A model generated the notes under the pieces. That model searched no databases. It saw only the letters and a list, made by a program, of their open reading frames with translations, and was not told the origin of the DNA. The position numbers were made by a program, and so were the translations under genes. Positions 34,637 through 47,500 of a stretch of DNA of 64,000 bases are shown here, one piece after another; the first letter of the stretch is position 1, and each line of letters begins with the position of its first letter. The DNA comes from Cryptomeria japonica (lineage: Eukaryota; Streptophyta; Pinopsida; Cupressales; Cupressaceae): the NCBI RefSeq assembly GCF_030272615.1, contig NC_081414.1, positions 908,989,009-909,053,008 of the forward strand, read 5' to 3'.

Positions 34637-36625
34637 TCGGCCTTATTGAACCCACGACAAGAATAAGAAGGGGGGGAGGTGAATGAATTTGAATCTTCTA
34701 AAATACTAATCTATCAAACTTTAAGAAAGTTTTAACTAATATATAATAATAGTGAATACATCAATCATCAACACATGAACACTAGATATACATGGAAAAC
34801 CCAATAGGGAAAAGCCATGGTGAGAATCACACACACAATATAAATAAAATTAATTACAATGTTTTAGCATCACTACCAAGGAGAAACATGCACCTTATGG
34901 ACTTGCATGACCAAGTCGCACAAACTTAGGGCAAGATACAATGACTTGAACAATAAAAACTCACTACTTCAGGGTATGATATAGAAAGCCACCAAAAGAC
35001 TCACTATCTTCTAGCAATATAAAGAATACCATAACTAAATTTGAAAATAATCTCCTAACCATGAAATTACCCTTCAACCACTATGTCAAGTGACCAATAC
35101 CATGATGAACAGATTTGACAGCAACCACTATATTAACACATTGTCACACCCAGTATATAATCATCAAGGCTCATCACAGGCCAACTTTCACACATCTACA
35201 ATACTGAATCTGTTTGTTGAACATCCACATTTCCTTTGCATCATTTTTCACACATTCTATATATCAACTCATACATCTGCACTTCTTAAATACAAGTTAG
35301 ATCACCAAAAATCTTGTTGAGGGTTGGCCACAAGCAAAGTATGCAATATTACATAAAATAGACTAACCAAACTAAAACCATTCAATACAGTCCGCTTCAA
35401 AGATAGAGGGGACCCAAATCCATCTCAACACATCCTTTTAAGTCAAATCCAATGAACCACACATGGTATAATATCCTCCAAAGTCGGCATTAGATGTAAT
35501 ATGAATATAAACAATAAAACTCTATAACTAGTCAGCCCAAACACCTTCCAATACAAATAACTTAATACAAATCTCCACACACCACAATGAGACCCATAAC
35601 AATATTCTAACTCAACCACCAATGCATATCTAGACCAAAAAACATGATCCAAACAAGATAACCCAACTAGCCACATTGAAAACATAGTTCACAACTAAAA
35701 ATACCAAGCATAAAACAACATTACTCACTTATAGACTAGAAATACCAATATATAATTGAATAGGAATACTGCACAAACCAAATAAACAAGTCATCAACAC
35801 CACAACACATGAATTCACATATCTGGAATCCCCCAAGCCTATTCCAAACTAGTTTGATATACACTCTTACTGTAAAAAAGTAGTGATAACTAATCTCATC
35901 ATCTAACTAATTAGAGAACCTGAAAAACTTGATATTACTCTACTCAAAGCATTAACATTATATCCAAAACTGCAAACCATACTCTTCACAATCTAGAGGA
36001 ACATTAAATATTGTTTCTTGCATATTGAACCTATCATAACTGTAACTTTCTAGAGGTACTTCATACATATTCACCAAGTACTATTATCTACATGTATACA
36101 CTATTGAACACCAATTCCTATTACCAAAATCAATCAACAACACAAACTCAAAAGAAATAACAGATAGAGAAGCCTACACCAAACTCAATGGTATCACCAG
36201 ATAGAGAAACTTGCATCAAACTTAATAGAAACACCAGATTGAGAAACTTGCATATTGAAACTTCTACTATACCACTATTCTAAAACTACTTCATCTAAAT
36301 ATTTACAATAATTTGATATAACTTCTACAATATTGCATACTACTAATAAATATAGCACAACATTGATATAAGTTCATCAATAACATTAATCAGAGATAAC
36401 ACACATTCTCAGACATTAGGGCAACATCAATGACAACATATATTTCCAACAATTTTAGGTTTCCAAACTATGTATACTACTAAACATCTACAATAACTTT
36501 TTCATTCCCACATACACCTAGCTATGACAAGAAATCATACAAGTTTTACATCAACAACAATACAACAAATCACTAAAAACATTCCCAAACATTCTCCAAG
36601 TTTCCAACAAGACTAAACTTAAAAC
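34637..36625 (-). repeat. Probable copia-type LTR, minus strand
   Basis: On the minus strand the end reads ATTCACCTCCCCCCCTTCTT...GCCGACA, the same form as the 3' ends of the copia LTRs at 541-577 and 21280-21306. The far end is placed near CACCATGGTTTTAAG (about 36620). TTGTTGGTATTTAGCT on the minus strand at about 34600-34615 could be a decayed copia primer site. No coding sequence accompanies it. The limits are approximate. Confidence 0.5.
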
Positions 36626-37899
36626 CATGGTGACAACTATATTTTTCTTATTCTATTAGTGGAGGCATTTGTTTAAGGGATCGTTGATTCATTTACACCA
36701 ATGAAATTTTTTTAAGAACATAAGAAAACTTTTTTATTTTTTAAACAAGGATGGTAACTCTGTCTCTATTTCAGTTTTTTAGAATTGGCATCACAACTAA
36801 ACCATTTGAAAACATCCACAAATAGCACAACCTAAAAACTATGTATGTTTCAAACCATTCTTGAACATGTGCTGCTATGACTCATTGTTCATCAAGGTGT
36901 GAGTGCATAAAAAATTCCTTTGCTTTCTTTTCATGCAAAGTGATGCATGAAGCCTCCAGTTGGTGCCTTTGGCACTTCTTGAAAGAGGACAACGGAAAAT
37001 ATTTAGAGAGAGTTTGTGTGGGAGTGACATGTGGCTTGCTTCACATAACTTTTACTTAGCCAAACAAAATAACAATGTGTCACCCAAAAAGGAGACCGCC
37101 AATAGGCTGAAGTGAAATATTTTAAGACCAAAGGGGAAAGAACTTGGTGGAAATATTTGGCATTATTTTTATCAATGCCTCTACATAAAACTCTAAAAAT
37201 CATAGACTATCTCTATAGATCATGCCAATGTGCAAGACACATTTACCTATTGGGGAAAGAAACCAAAATCCTAGTTCCTAATTAAAACATAGAATGGTGA
37301 AAAGAATGAGCTTAATGCTTTTGAAGAGTATACTTCTAGGATGTCCACTCATACTAAGAAGGCTATGCCTTTTTCTTGAGTGCTTAAAATATTTTTTCCA
37401 TATCAATAATTTGTTTGAATGGAAAATTATTTAAGCTCTTTACTACAACTCTCATTTGATATTCTAGTTGGGGAAGTGGCTATATAATATATTCTACCTC
37501 ATATATGCTAAGTGTCTAGCTCAAGCCCTAGAAGACTATTTGAAACTTCTTCTATTCTCTATTAGTTGTTTTATGTGATCCTCTAAAAGGACAAAATTAT
37601 CTATAAAGAAAGGGGAGAGGAGTCACAACTAGACTAATTATTTAGTATGCACCTTCATTGCCTTCACTATCTTCGCAAAGGAATTTAAGCGTGCCTTGCA
37701 TTTTAGAGCAACTTTATTGCAACTTAAAAAATCATTAACTTTCACTATCGCTTGCCTCCTATTGTCAATTTGTACTACTTGGAGGGTGTCCTTAGTCACA
37801 CTATACAAATTTTCCATCAATAGATTCAAATCCACAATATTGGAGGTAACGAATGAGAGGAATTTCTCTATAGTGGTGCACTGAAAACCTTAATTGGTG
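36626..37899. other. Non-coding stretch, nothing recognised
   Basis: No reading frame above background on either strand and no clear repeat. Confidence 0.4.
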
Positions 37900-38376
37900 C
37901 ATGGCACATTTGTGACCCCGCCCCACACTTCACCAACCTTGTGTGTCATGTCCTAAGTTTATGGAAATTTTGTGAACCTTCCTTACACCATCTTGTGTTT
38001 CCATTGTGTACAGTAGGTTTATAAACCCACCTTACACTGTGATTTGAGTTGTACCCTTTTAAAGTGCATGGCAGGTTTATAAATCTGCTATACACTTTGA
38101 TCCTTCCACTTAGGTGTATATGGGACTTGTAGGTTTGACTTACACCTGGTTTTACCTTATGCACCTCTTAGGTGTAGTTCGGACCTATATTTCTGACCTA
38201 CACCAGTCACATGTTTCTCCCCAAGGTGTGATTTGGGTTTATAGGTCTGAAATACACCTAGCCATTTTTACCAAGTGTAGTTCAGGTCTACAAACCCAAA
38301 TTGCACCTTTGAGCCACACTTTTTCTTAAGTGTAATTCGGGCTTATGAACTCAAATTACACCAATTGCACACACAT
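37900..38376. repeat. Tandem array of hairpin-forming repeats
   Basis: About nine diverged units spaced roughly 50-55 bases. Each has a left arm like AGGTGTAGTTCGG, a middle like (G)GGTTTATAGG, and a right arm like CTGACCTACACC that is close to the reverse complement of the left arm. Clear units start near 38111, 38170, 38224, 38273 and 38326; earlier ones (37940-38100) are weaker. Confidence 0.8.
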
Positions 38377-38739
38377 GTATTTCAAGGTTCGTATCTACCC
38401 TATTTACATTTGCTCTACCATGATATAATCAGGGTTTTGGAAACCCTAATGGCACCAAATTCAATACATACATGATCCTACTTAGTTCAAATGGTTAAGA
38501 TGGTTGATGAATTGCTCCTTATAAGTGTTGATTCTTTTCCAATGCTATGATGTTTTTCAAATGACAAAATCATCTCCAGGGAAAAGATAGTGAAGTTCAA
38601 CAAGAAAGACTCTCGTATGGTCTTCCCACGATCCTCGGTGGCATCAAACATTGCAAACACCAAATGATTCTGAAATATAGGCTACTTGGAAACAATTCAA
38701 ATATTTTCTGATGAAGGATGATCATAATAAGGATGCACC

Positions 38740-39720
38740 TCTGGACACTTAGTAATTTTTATGCATCTCTAGTGTAGTGACATTTTATAATTTCAATCAA
38801 CACTTCAAGTGTCATTTTGTAATAAGCTATTGACACCTCAAGTGTCATTCTATGTATGCACTAGTACACATGTAGGACTACACGTGTCCTAAGTAAAATA
38901 AGACTCTACCTTTGAGTTGGTCACAAACTAGTTGTAAATTTCCTAGTTTCATGCTTCACTTCTACTCTCTATATATAACAATGCTCATTGTAATAATTAT
39001 CTTCTCTTTATCTTTTTCTCCATCTTTTGGATAATGCAACAAAACTCTGCTAGTTTGGGAAGCACTCTAAAATTGTGTTTCTAGATGTAAATCAAATTGC
39101 AGTCATTAAAAGATAAAAGTTGCTTTCAATCTTTGTGTTCCAACAAGCTGTAATGTGATGATATTTTTTGGAGTTGATTGTGAGTATTGTGGTGTTATTT
39201 GAAAGAGATTTAAACCCATTTTTGTGGTCTTTGAGCTTCTTATTGCTTTTATAATTAATGATATATTTTCAAACTTGATCTTGTAGTCTTTGAGATACTT
39301 ATCATGTTTGAAGCTAATATTTCATGGTCAAGAAAACAGATAACTTGTAGTCTTTGTGCTTCTTTTACCTTCTACGTTTGTTCATTTAAGGTGAAGTGTA
39401 TGTTGAAGTATTTAAGCTACAAATATTTAATCTTTGTTCTTAAAGCTTTATAGGAAGTCATAGAAAGTCTTTGATCTTTCATTAGCTTCTTGGTTGTATT
39501 TGAAAGTTTATTGTAAGAAAGATTCATCGATTTGTAAAGGTTGATAGGAAAGAGATAACAAGAAGACTTTGAGCTTTATTATTACTTTCTCATCTCAAAG
39601 TTATTTTCAGAAAAAGGGAGCAATATGAGGCTTTCTACTCTTATGGACACTTTGCCTCTAAGTTAGCATATATTTTATATTACTTTAAATAAGAAGTGTT
39701 TTCATCCTTAGGAAAGAAAA
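38740..39720 (+). repeat. LTR-like region with TATA box and repeated TTGTAGTCTTTGAG
   Basis: CTCTCTATATATAACAATG (38963-38981) is a strong TATA box. Downstream, versions of TTGTAGTCTTTGAGCTTCTT occur about six times (near 39220, 39282, 39348, 39470, 39560) in an otherwise non-coding stretch. This is how the transcribed half of a gypsy LTR often looks. An integrase tail lies a little downstream on the same strand. No mate was found, so the identity is inferred. Confidence 0.45.
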
Positions 39721-40052
39721 TTTATTCTAAATAGAGAATTGGGTTCATACTTACATTGAAAAAAGAGAGTAAAGTAATTGTATCATCCTGGATTATTATA
39801 AAGTTAGCAGATAGGATATAGTTTGTAGTACAAAGGGGGAGCCTTCCCTTATAAGTAGGAGGGACCATATCTTGCCTTCTGAGAGATATTGTCCCATTTA
39901 TTGTGGTGAAACCCACATTTTGTAAGCTCTCTCGAGTTGACAAAATTTTCACCCAACACATACAAGAAGCAAGAGAGAATTTTGATGATTCTATGGTGAA
40001 GTGTAAACAAGTGGTAAAGTGATGGATTGAGAAAAAATCCTCTAACTCCAAT

Positions 40053-40256
40053 TTTAAGGTTGGTGACTTAGTCTTGAACTATGAAGAAAGAGTCACAAAG
40101 CCAAGCCAACACAACACATTTGATTTATTTTGGAGAGGCCCCTTCCAAATTGTCAATTGCAAGTCGAGTGATTCTTTTATGTTGGAAGATGAAGAGGGTA
40201 ACACCTTATATATTCTAATAAACTAAATCCAATTAAAGCATTTCAATTATTATTTC
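40053..40256 (+). pseudogene. Gypsy integrase C-terminal remnant
   Basis: The frame reads FKVGDLVLNYEERV...FWRGPFQIVNC...SFMLEDEEGNTLYI then a stop. This is the GPY/F-type C-terminal module that follows the integrase core in Ty3/gypsy pol proteins. Nothing of the integrase core could be read upstream, where stops are frequent. It does not belong to the neighbouring RT remnant, which is on the other strand. Confidence 0.75.
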
Positions 40257-41439
40257 AAAATTAGTTCCTCATGTACATAGTTAGTTTCTCTTTGAGTAGT
40301 TGTTTTAAATTTTACTAATAAGTGTCACTAACACAAGTAGTTTTCTACTCTTCATTCTTGCCAAGTGTGTCCATCTTGGTGAGCCTATTTGTAGTAATTT
40401 CAAATCATGGCATTTAATAGCCCATTTTAGGCTTATTTAATGATCATGTCAAGAGAGAAACCCACTCTTACAACAAATCTAACAAATATTTTGAAAAGGG
40501 AGGCTCAATAGTTGTACATGTCATCCCTTCATTAAAAGTATGACATGTGAGGAAGCATGCATTGAATTCACATGAGTTTAGTACTTCTTTTATTCTTTTA
40601 AGACCTTTAAAAGAGTCACTTGCAAGCCATTTAAGAGGAATTAAGTAGTTACAATGCTATTATGTAGATTTGATCTAAAAAAGAAATGAAAACATAAAAA
40701 TAGTGTTGTGGAGAATTGAGAAGAGTAGAGGCCTCATACAAAGAATTCACAAAAGATATCTCTTGATTTTGTGATTAGAAATTTCTATGCATCAGATTTG
40801 GCATGAGCCAAGACACAAAACACCAATCTAAGAGTTGTGAAGAAACATAATTTTTGAGACTTTTCATTCGAACTCTACTTTACCTACAATGTATATGATC
40901 TAATCCTATCAAATAATTTGAATAATTTAATAGAAGGTGCACATCCTAGAGTGTTGAAAAAGACCAAGATAAATAAATGTATATGGTTCTCATGCATTGC
41001 ATTAGAGGAAGGTGTACATGAATTGGCTTATTATATGGTTCCCTAGCTGCACCCATACCCTGAATAGGTTGATTTATGCATGTATTGGTACAACCCTAGT
41101 AAGAAAACAATTATATGGAGGCACATCAAGGTCATCATCAATGTAACAATAGTGAGGGAAATACTAGGACTTCAACATGACCCTTCTATAGAGTCTTGTG
41201 CCTATCTAGCACTCTAGCATATATGAAATATAAGTCTAGAAACCAATTAAAGTTCTTAAACCCTAAGCTCTAGTGAGACCTAGAAACCCATAAAATGGCT
41301 TTTATTCCCATCATCCTCCATAGTTTTTCTCAAGACATGTAGGACACATTTTCAATTCTAGCTTTCATTTTTGGCCTAGACTAAGATGGATATGTATGCT
41401 ATTTTTAATTCAACATAGTCTTTTGCCTCAAGAAGCAAC
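40257..41439. other. Non-coding stretch, nothing recognised
   Basis: Only short frames. The minus-strand side near 41300-41439 may hold the decayed RNase H that would follow the RT remnant, but it cannot be read with confidence. Confidence 0.35.
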
Positions 41440-42399
41440 ATAATTTCAAAATAGATTTTGCAGTGGATATTGCATCTTTAATCTTTTCATAGGCCACTCT
41501 TCCATCAGGAGTCCTTTTGAAAACCTAATTGCTTTTTAGCTTTAATGTGATTGGCCTAACCAATCTAGCAAAGTCAGATATGAGTTTGTTGAGAAAGTTA
41601 ATATTTCCAAGCAATGTTCATACTCACTTTTTATCACTAACAAAGATATTTGGTTAATGGATTTTACCCTATCAGGGTCTATTGAGATCTTATCTTTGGA
41701 CACAACATATCCAAGGAACTTACATTTCAAAACTCCAAAGACAAACTTCTTAGGGTTTAGAGATACTCCAAACTCTTGGAATGTTTGAAATTACCTCTCC
41801 AAATGATCTTCTTTATATTTTAAACATATTATAAGATCATCCAAATAAATGAGAATGATTAAAAATATTATATACCAACATTAAATATTCATTGCTCACA
41901 AAAAAAAAGTTCGTACATTGGAGAGGTCAAATAGCATTTTAGAATATGTGAAAGTGTGCCATTTTGTGGTAAATGTGGTCTTGTGTTGATCTTCTTCTTT
42001 AACTCACAACTACTTATATTCTATAAAATGATCAAGAAAAGAGAGCATCTCTTCTCTTGTCATTGCTTCAAGACTTTTTTCCATGAAAGGGAGGGGGTAG
42101 TGATCTTTCAAGGATGTTCTATTTAAATTCATGAAATCCATATAGAACCTAACTTCCTAGTTTTTTTTCTTGACAAGAACCTAGTTGGATACCCATGTTG
42201 AATGATAGATTGGGTATATGTTCTTTGAATAAATCAACTTATTCAACTCTTGAGCCATAAGAGAGTCAATCTTTAAATTTACTAGCCTTTGGAAAATTAT
42301 ATTTTCTCCCTCAACCAAGTCTATGGTGTGTTGTATTATGTCATGGTTATATACCTGTATACACATAAATCTGGCTTGGATATTATTAATTAGATGCAA
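41440..42399 (-). pseudogene. Gypsy reverse transcriptase remnant, minus strand
   Basis: On the minus strand the order is as in Ty3/gypsy RT: MAQELNKLIYSKNIYPIYHS (about 42270), a segment like LKDHYPLPFMEK (about 42110), EDQHKTTFTTKWHTF (about 41990), the catalytic IYLDDLI (about 41840), then MKCKFLGYVVSKDKISIDPD (about 41730). Many stops and frameshifts separate these pieces. It is an old pol fragment with no LTRs that I can attach to it. Confidence 0.82.
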
Positions 42400-43210
42400 G
42401 TCATTTAATTATTCATCTATTATATAGTTAAATTATTTAATTTAATTATATAATTCATTCTTCCAAAATTATTCAAATCTCACCATATTCCATTTAAATC
42501 CACATCCTCTTACCTTTCCACCTCATCGCCACCTCAACATGTGACAAGTAAAAGATTAATATTTTATAAATTATAAATTGGGGATTTATTCACATCAACT
42601 TGGCTACTAGTCACCTTACCTCTTAGGTACTTGTCACCTTAACTCTTGAGTGTTTTTCCATGCTAATTTAATCAAGGTTGTCTCCATGATACCATAACCT
42701 ATCCCATACTTAGTCATAAATATGAGCAACCATCTCCAACTTCCAACTACTTGCACTATGCTTCATAAATAATCTCTTGCATCTCTAGCATTCATTTCTC
42801 TAGGATTAATCTCAACCATTGATTGTTGCCACATGATCTCTAGCCTTGTAAATTCTATAAATAGATCAAACTCCATCATTTTGAGGATCCTTGAGTTTGT
42901 AATGTTATAATGTTAGTTTTATGATTTATTTATGCATCCATTTAGCTTTATTTGAGCTTCATTTTAATAGCATTTTTGTTCATATTTAGTGCTTATCATG
43001 GCTTAAATTAGTATCTTAATTAACTCATATTAGTTTTTCCATTATCATCATAGCTTCATTTTATCAAATTATCACCATCATTTAGCTTGTTTGGTTTGCA
43101 TTTGCTCTCATACTAGCTTAGTTGCATCAATGTCATTTAGTGAATCTTGTTCTTCAAGTAGTCATCTATTTAAGTCATTGTGCAAAATCTAAGAGCACTA
43201 TTTTGAAGAC
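42400..43210. other. Non-coding stretch with a TATA-like site
   Basis: No protein frame. ATTCTATAAATAGATC at 42850-42865 is a near-ideal plant TATA box and may be the promoter of an old LTR, but no mate or edge was found. Confidence 0.4.
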
Positions 43211-45485
43211 AGTTACCCCTATATTTTTGCTCATGCCTAAAGCCTCATAATCAGCTAAAAATAAGATATTATTAATGTTTTAATGATGAAGTTTTAATGG
43301 CCAAACTCTATGTCGGCTGAGAGCTTTTAATTGTTTTATTTTTGCTTACCCATATACCCAAACAATTCAATCTCAAGTTTTATGTCCCTTATACAAAAAT
43401 TATTTATGGGTTATGCTCTACTAGGCCCACTTATTCTACAATTAAAATTTTATAAGAAATGGAGCTCTCAGTAAAAAGTTATACAAGTTTTTCTATGGCA
43501 GCCCAAAAGAACAATTGTCATTGAACTTGAACCTTGAACCTTTTCAAAGTTCAAAGTTCAGGTTCAAATTCAAAGTTTGAATTCAACTGGAGCGGGTTTT
43601 GTAACTTTTTTTCATTGAAATTGAACTATTGAACCTTTTTAGTTCAAGCCCGCAGGTTCAAGCGCGCAGGTTCAAAAAGTTCAAAGTTCAAATTTCGGGT
43701 TTATTGTAATTTTTTGTCATTAAACATGAACTATTGAACCTTCTTTGGTTCAGGTTCAAGGTTCAATGCGAAGAAAAATGGAAAGAAAAAAAATCAATGA
43801 ATTATACAGTGGGTGCAGTTTGTGTTTTTCAACCATTTGCTTGAACCTCGCAGGTTCAAGGTTCAAAGTTCAAGGTTCGCAGGTTCAGAGTTCGCAGGTT
43901 TAGAGTGTGGATGTTTTTTTTTTAAATGATCATCAAGCTAAGAGTAAAAGTGTTTGGATGACTTTTGAGATAGCCACACTAACACATACAAAGCCCAACT
44001 TTCATGTTACAAAGGAAGATTCAGCTTTTTGAAATATGGATTTAATTATTAATTCATGTTGATAACAAATGATAGCAGTTGATAATATTGTTTCAGCAGC
44101 TCACAGTATTACAAAAAATCTAAAGAGTTACAATCCTTCTCTATTATAAAGAGAGATTGTCATAAAATAGAGCTTATTCCTTCAAATGGTAGCTCAAAGT
44201 CATGATCCATGTGCAAGTTTTGGCATGTATATTGTTTATAGTTTTCAATGCAACCTGTAACCACAGATTTTTTGAGACAGAAAAATCAGTCTCGGTGCGG
44301 GGGCAATAACTATTAATGTAACTGTTGGATTGTGCTGAATTTTTAATATGTTTTAAAAAACCTATCTTTCTAAATTCTCACTAGAGCGTTTGGAAAAATG
44401 TTATTCCGTTCAAAATTTATTAATCTCTGAGTATGGGTCTATACAAATTTCTGAGAAAAATATTATTATGAGAAACTTGTGGTGGAGACTTTGTTTTGAA
44501 ATGCAGATCGAGATAATAAATTTACCCTGAAGATATAAAAAATATGTCCACCTGTCAACACATAATTAGATGTGTTTAATTTAAATTCTCTTCAAACATT
44601 TTTCAGAAAGGAATGGAGGATAAAAAATTTGAAACAAAAAAAAAAGAGCTGTCAGGAAGAAGATAAAAGATAAAGAAAAAGATTAATTAATAATCTTTTC
44701 AAGAACCAGTTATTGATAACTGAAAGTCTCAGAGGCTATATATATGTAATTAAATAAAAGAGAAAGGGTTCTTATTTTCTTTCCTTTCTCTTTTTGCTGT
44801 AAAAAAGAAGGGGCAGCATTATTTTCTGAACTGCACAGTTTTGTTTTTCAGAAGTGTTGAGTCTATGAGCTCACATTTTTGGCATTGATAGAATAAAGAA
44901 GATTTTGTTGATCTGTGGATTTGTTAATATTTTCTTTTGATTACAATGAGCTTTGTCTCTATTGTAATTTCCTTTCATTGTCTTTTCTATTACATCAAAC
45001 TATGTATATGCATTTGATTCTGAAACTTTGATTTCAAAAATAATTTGTATTTGGAAAGAAATCTGTTGTTAACTCTTTATCTGGATATTTTGATCCCCCT
45101 TGTCCTTTCAGGCATAAGAGAGACTCGATCAATATCCAGAGCATTTTGATCTATTGGAAGGGGTATTTTCATGGGTGTGGATAGTTAAACTGTGTTTTAC
45201 TTATCTTCGTTCACTTCATTATAAATCTGTTATTCGCATCTACTTTCATGGTTATGGGTAGATGTTAGTTTTCCTTTATTGCTTTATGGTTAAAATCATA
45301 TTCAAAAAATATACATTTTTATCCAACGAAGGGAGTTGTACCTTCATATCAAAATTTAGAGAGCACTTGCACTCACCATTGCAAGTGACTCAATTGTTGG
45401 TTCTAGTTTTTGTCTTTCAATTTGGGCATTTGAGAGTCACTTTTGAAAGATATTTAAGAAGGAAAAATCTGTTTACCAATAGATT
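43211..45485 (+). repeat. 5' LTR of TR-GAG-3
   Basis: The first 230 bases match 63768-64000, where the copy starts TGTTACCCCTATATTTTTGC; here the start is AGTTACCCC. I count roughly 17 differences in that overlap, so the element is much older than the Tat element inside it. The TATA box is GGCTATATATATGTAA (44733-44748). The right edge is set by the primer site at 45488 and is uncertain by several bases. Confidence 0.75.
43515..43912. repeat. Dense GGTTCAA / TTGAACC word cluster
   Basis: More than a dozen copies of GGTTCAA, AAGTTCAAAG and their complement TTGAACC occur within 400 bases, both orientations intermixed, inside the LTR. Many arms can pair (for example TTGAACCTTGAACC with GGTTCAAGGTTCAA). 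Confidence 0.75.
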
Positions 45486-45487
45486 TT

Positions 45488-45505
45488 TGGCGACTCTACT
45501 AGGGA
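45488..45505 (+). other. Primer-binding site of TR-GAG-3
   Basis: TGGCGACTCTACTAGGGA resembles the TGGCGACTC-type primer site that I recall from Ogre-type gypsy elements, thought to pair with an Arg tRNA. The tRNA assignment is from memory. Confidence 0.65.
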
Positions 45506-45604
45506 CTCAAAATCAAAAGATCAGTCATTTTTGTTTTTTTTTTCCCCAAGTTTTAAATACATCTTTGTGTGAAAGGAGATTGGTGACTCTGTTTATGTCT
45601 AGTT

Positions 45605-46617
45605 GAAGAATTCAAGTCTGAAATTGTGGCTTTAGTTGTAGCTCAGCCATGGGGGACTCATTTTGGTCCATTTGCTTTGCCCCAATATTTAGCCCTTCCT
45701 AAAGGATCAAGGGAATGCTTTCCAAAGTTTGTTAGAGATAAGAATTAAGATCCTGATGATCACATTAAAGAAGTCATGGTTACTCGTGGGATTCTTGGAG
45801 TGCAAGAAGAGAATGTCTTTGTGAGACTGTTTTTTGACAGCCTTGTTGGAAATGCCGCTGAATGGTTTCAAAATTTGCAAGATGGATGCATTACTAACTG
45901 GGATGACTTTAAGGGAAAACTCCTTGGAAGATTTCAGCCTATTGTTGATACTTATAAGTTACTATTGAATTTCTTTCAAATTCAAATGAAAAATGATGAA
46001 TCTATGAGAGGTTTTATTGATAGATTTAATAGATGTGTTGGTAAAATTCCTCAAGCTTGCCAACCAACTGAAAGTAATCAGCTATGTGTTTTTATTGATG
46101 CATTGCAAACTAAAATTAAATTTCAGTTGAAGTGTAATAAAATACAAAATTTGAAAGATGCACAAAAAGAGGCTATTGAGGTAGATGATGATATGTTGTT
46201 AAGTGGAATTAAATGCATGGATGAATGTGTTGTGAGGGAGCCACAATCTGATATTTGTCTTTATAATCAAAAATTTTATCTGAAGAAAGAGCTTTTACAA
46301 AAGAAACTTGTTATGAAAGTAGCAAAATCAACACTACCTATCTCTTATTCTCAAAATTTAATAGTCTTTAATGATGGACATTTCCAAGAACCTCTTGTGA
46401 TTGAAAATAGCTCTCCTATCATTGTAGGGATTTGTCATTTGTATGTTGAAAGTGATAATTCATTTAACGATGAGGGTGATCAAACTACACAATCAAAAAT
46501 TTCAATGACTTGCTCAAATGCTTCTTCTATGGAGCAAGGATTTGATGATGAACAATTAGATGGAAGTTTGCTGGAAAGTGTCTCTTTTTTAGAATTTGAA
46601 TCTTTTTCATTTGATAC
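45605..46617 (+). pseudogene. gag: TR-GAG-3 gag, part 1 (split by the Tat element)
   Basis: A retrotransposon gag (capsid) frame. The segment before the ATG at 45776 is in frame and gag-like (ALPQYLALPKGSRECFPKF) but is broken by a TAA at about 45746. The core from 45776 has the usual gag signature: LFFDSLVGNAAEWFQNL, WDDFKGKLLGRF, and MKNDESMRGFIDRFNRCVGK. An acidic C-terminal region follows. The frame is interrupted after GATAC (46613-46617) and resumes in the same phase at 62755, so the protein continued across before the Tat insertion. Confidence 0.82.
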
Positions 46618-47388
46618 TGTAGACACCTAAAATTGTCATGTCTAATTAAATAAATATTTTATTTATTTAATTATCTAAGCCTAATTCTTCTATTAATTAA
46701 ATAAATCCTTATTTATTTAATTAATTCATTTATCCTCTTCTAGCCCCATTTCTCATTTAAATAAATACATTTATTTATTTAAATTACCCTTTCCTAAATT
46801 AAATAAATATCTTATTTATTTAATTGATCCCACTTCTTCTATTAATTAAATAAATCTTTATTTATTTAATTAATTCATTAGCTTTTTCTACACATGACAC
46901 ATGTCATTCATCTCTTAATTCATACACTACCTACCTCTTTCATCATTTTGGTATTTCCTCTACCTACCCTCTAATCCTAGCCGACCTCCTTTTTTACACC
47001 TCTCAATCTTATCCCTCCATTTCATATTGTGTCTTCTATTTAAGGAGATGCCTTCTTCATTATCAAACCCTAATCGACAATTTGGAGGACTTGACTACAT
47101 TACGATCCTACTTGCAACCACATTCCGTTCTTTGTTGAGCTCTTGTGCATACAAAAATCTGAGAGCAAATATATCAAGCAAGATCAATGGAGATAGGAAG
47201 AATGGAGATCAAAACCCTATTGGACATGTGATGGTATAATCTTTGTGATTTCATGTGATTTGCATTGTCTTAGGTAATCTTCATATGTTATGGTGGATCT
47301 TTGTTGATTGTTAGGCTAGGGTTTTGTGGTTGGATTCATTTAGCCTTTCAATAATTGTTATTATTGTTATCCATTTTCACCATATACA
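46618..47388 (+). repeat. 5' LTR of the Tat element
   Basis: TGTAGACACC...CCATATACA, 771 bp, near-identical to 61979-62749. Its first part holds five perfect inverted repeats of AATTAAATAAATA with TATTTATTTAATT (46643-46673, 46692-46725, 46755-46784, 46797-46825, 46841-46874). TCTATTTAAGGAG (47035-47047) is a likely TATA element. Confidence 0.93.
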
Positions 47389-47412
47389 TTTTGGCACGCC
47401 CGGTGGGACTCT
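47389..47412 (+). other. Primer-binding site of the Tat element
   Basis: TTTTGGCACGCCCGGTGGGA follows the LTR end directly. The GC-rich core TGGCACGCCCGGTGGGAC has the form of a tRNA 3'-end complement. I cannot name the tRNA with confidence. Confidence 0.8.
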
Positions 47413-47500
47413 TGTCCCTTTGCATTTAACATTTTGTTGCAGATTTTGCATTTTTGAAGTTGCAGATCGGACATTTTTCGACGGCATTTTGGGTATTTCC

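Noticed and set aside
45262-45606. 114-codon plus-strand frame across the TR-GAG-3 LTR end
   Set aside because: It spans the LTR edge and primer site and has no family resemblance.
47027-47239. A 70-codon plus-strand frame, identical at 62388-62600
   Set aside because: It lies inside the Tat LTR around the likely transcription start; identity follows from the LTR duplication and there is no domain.
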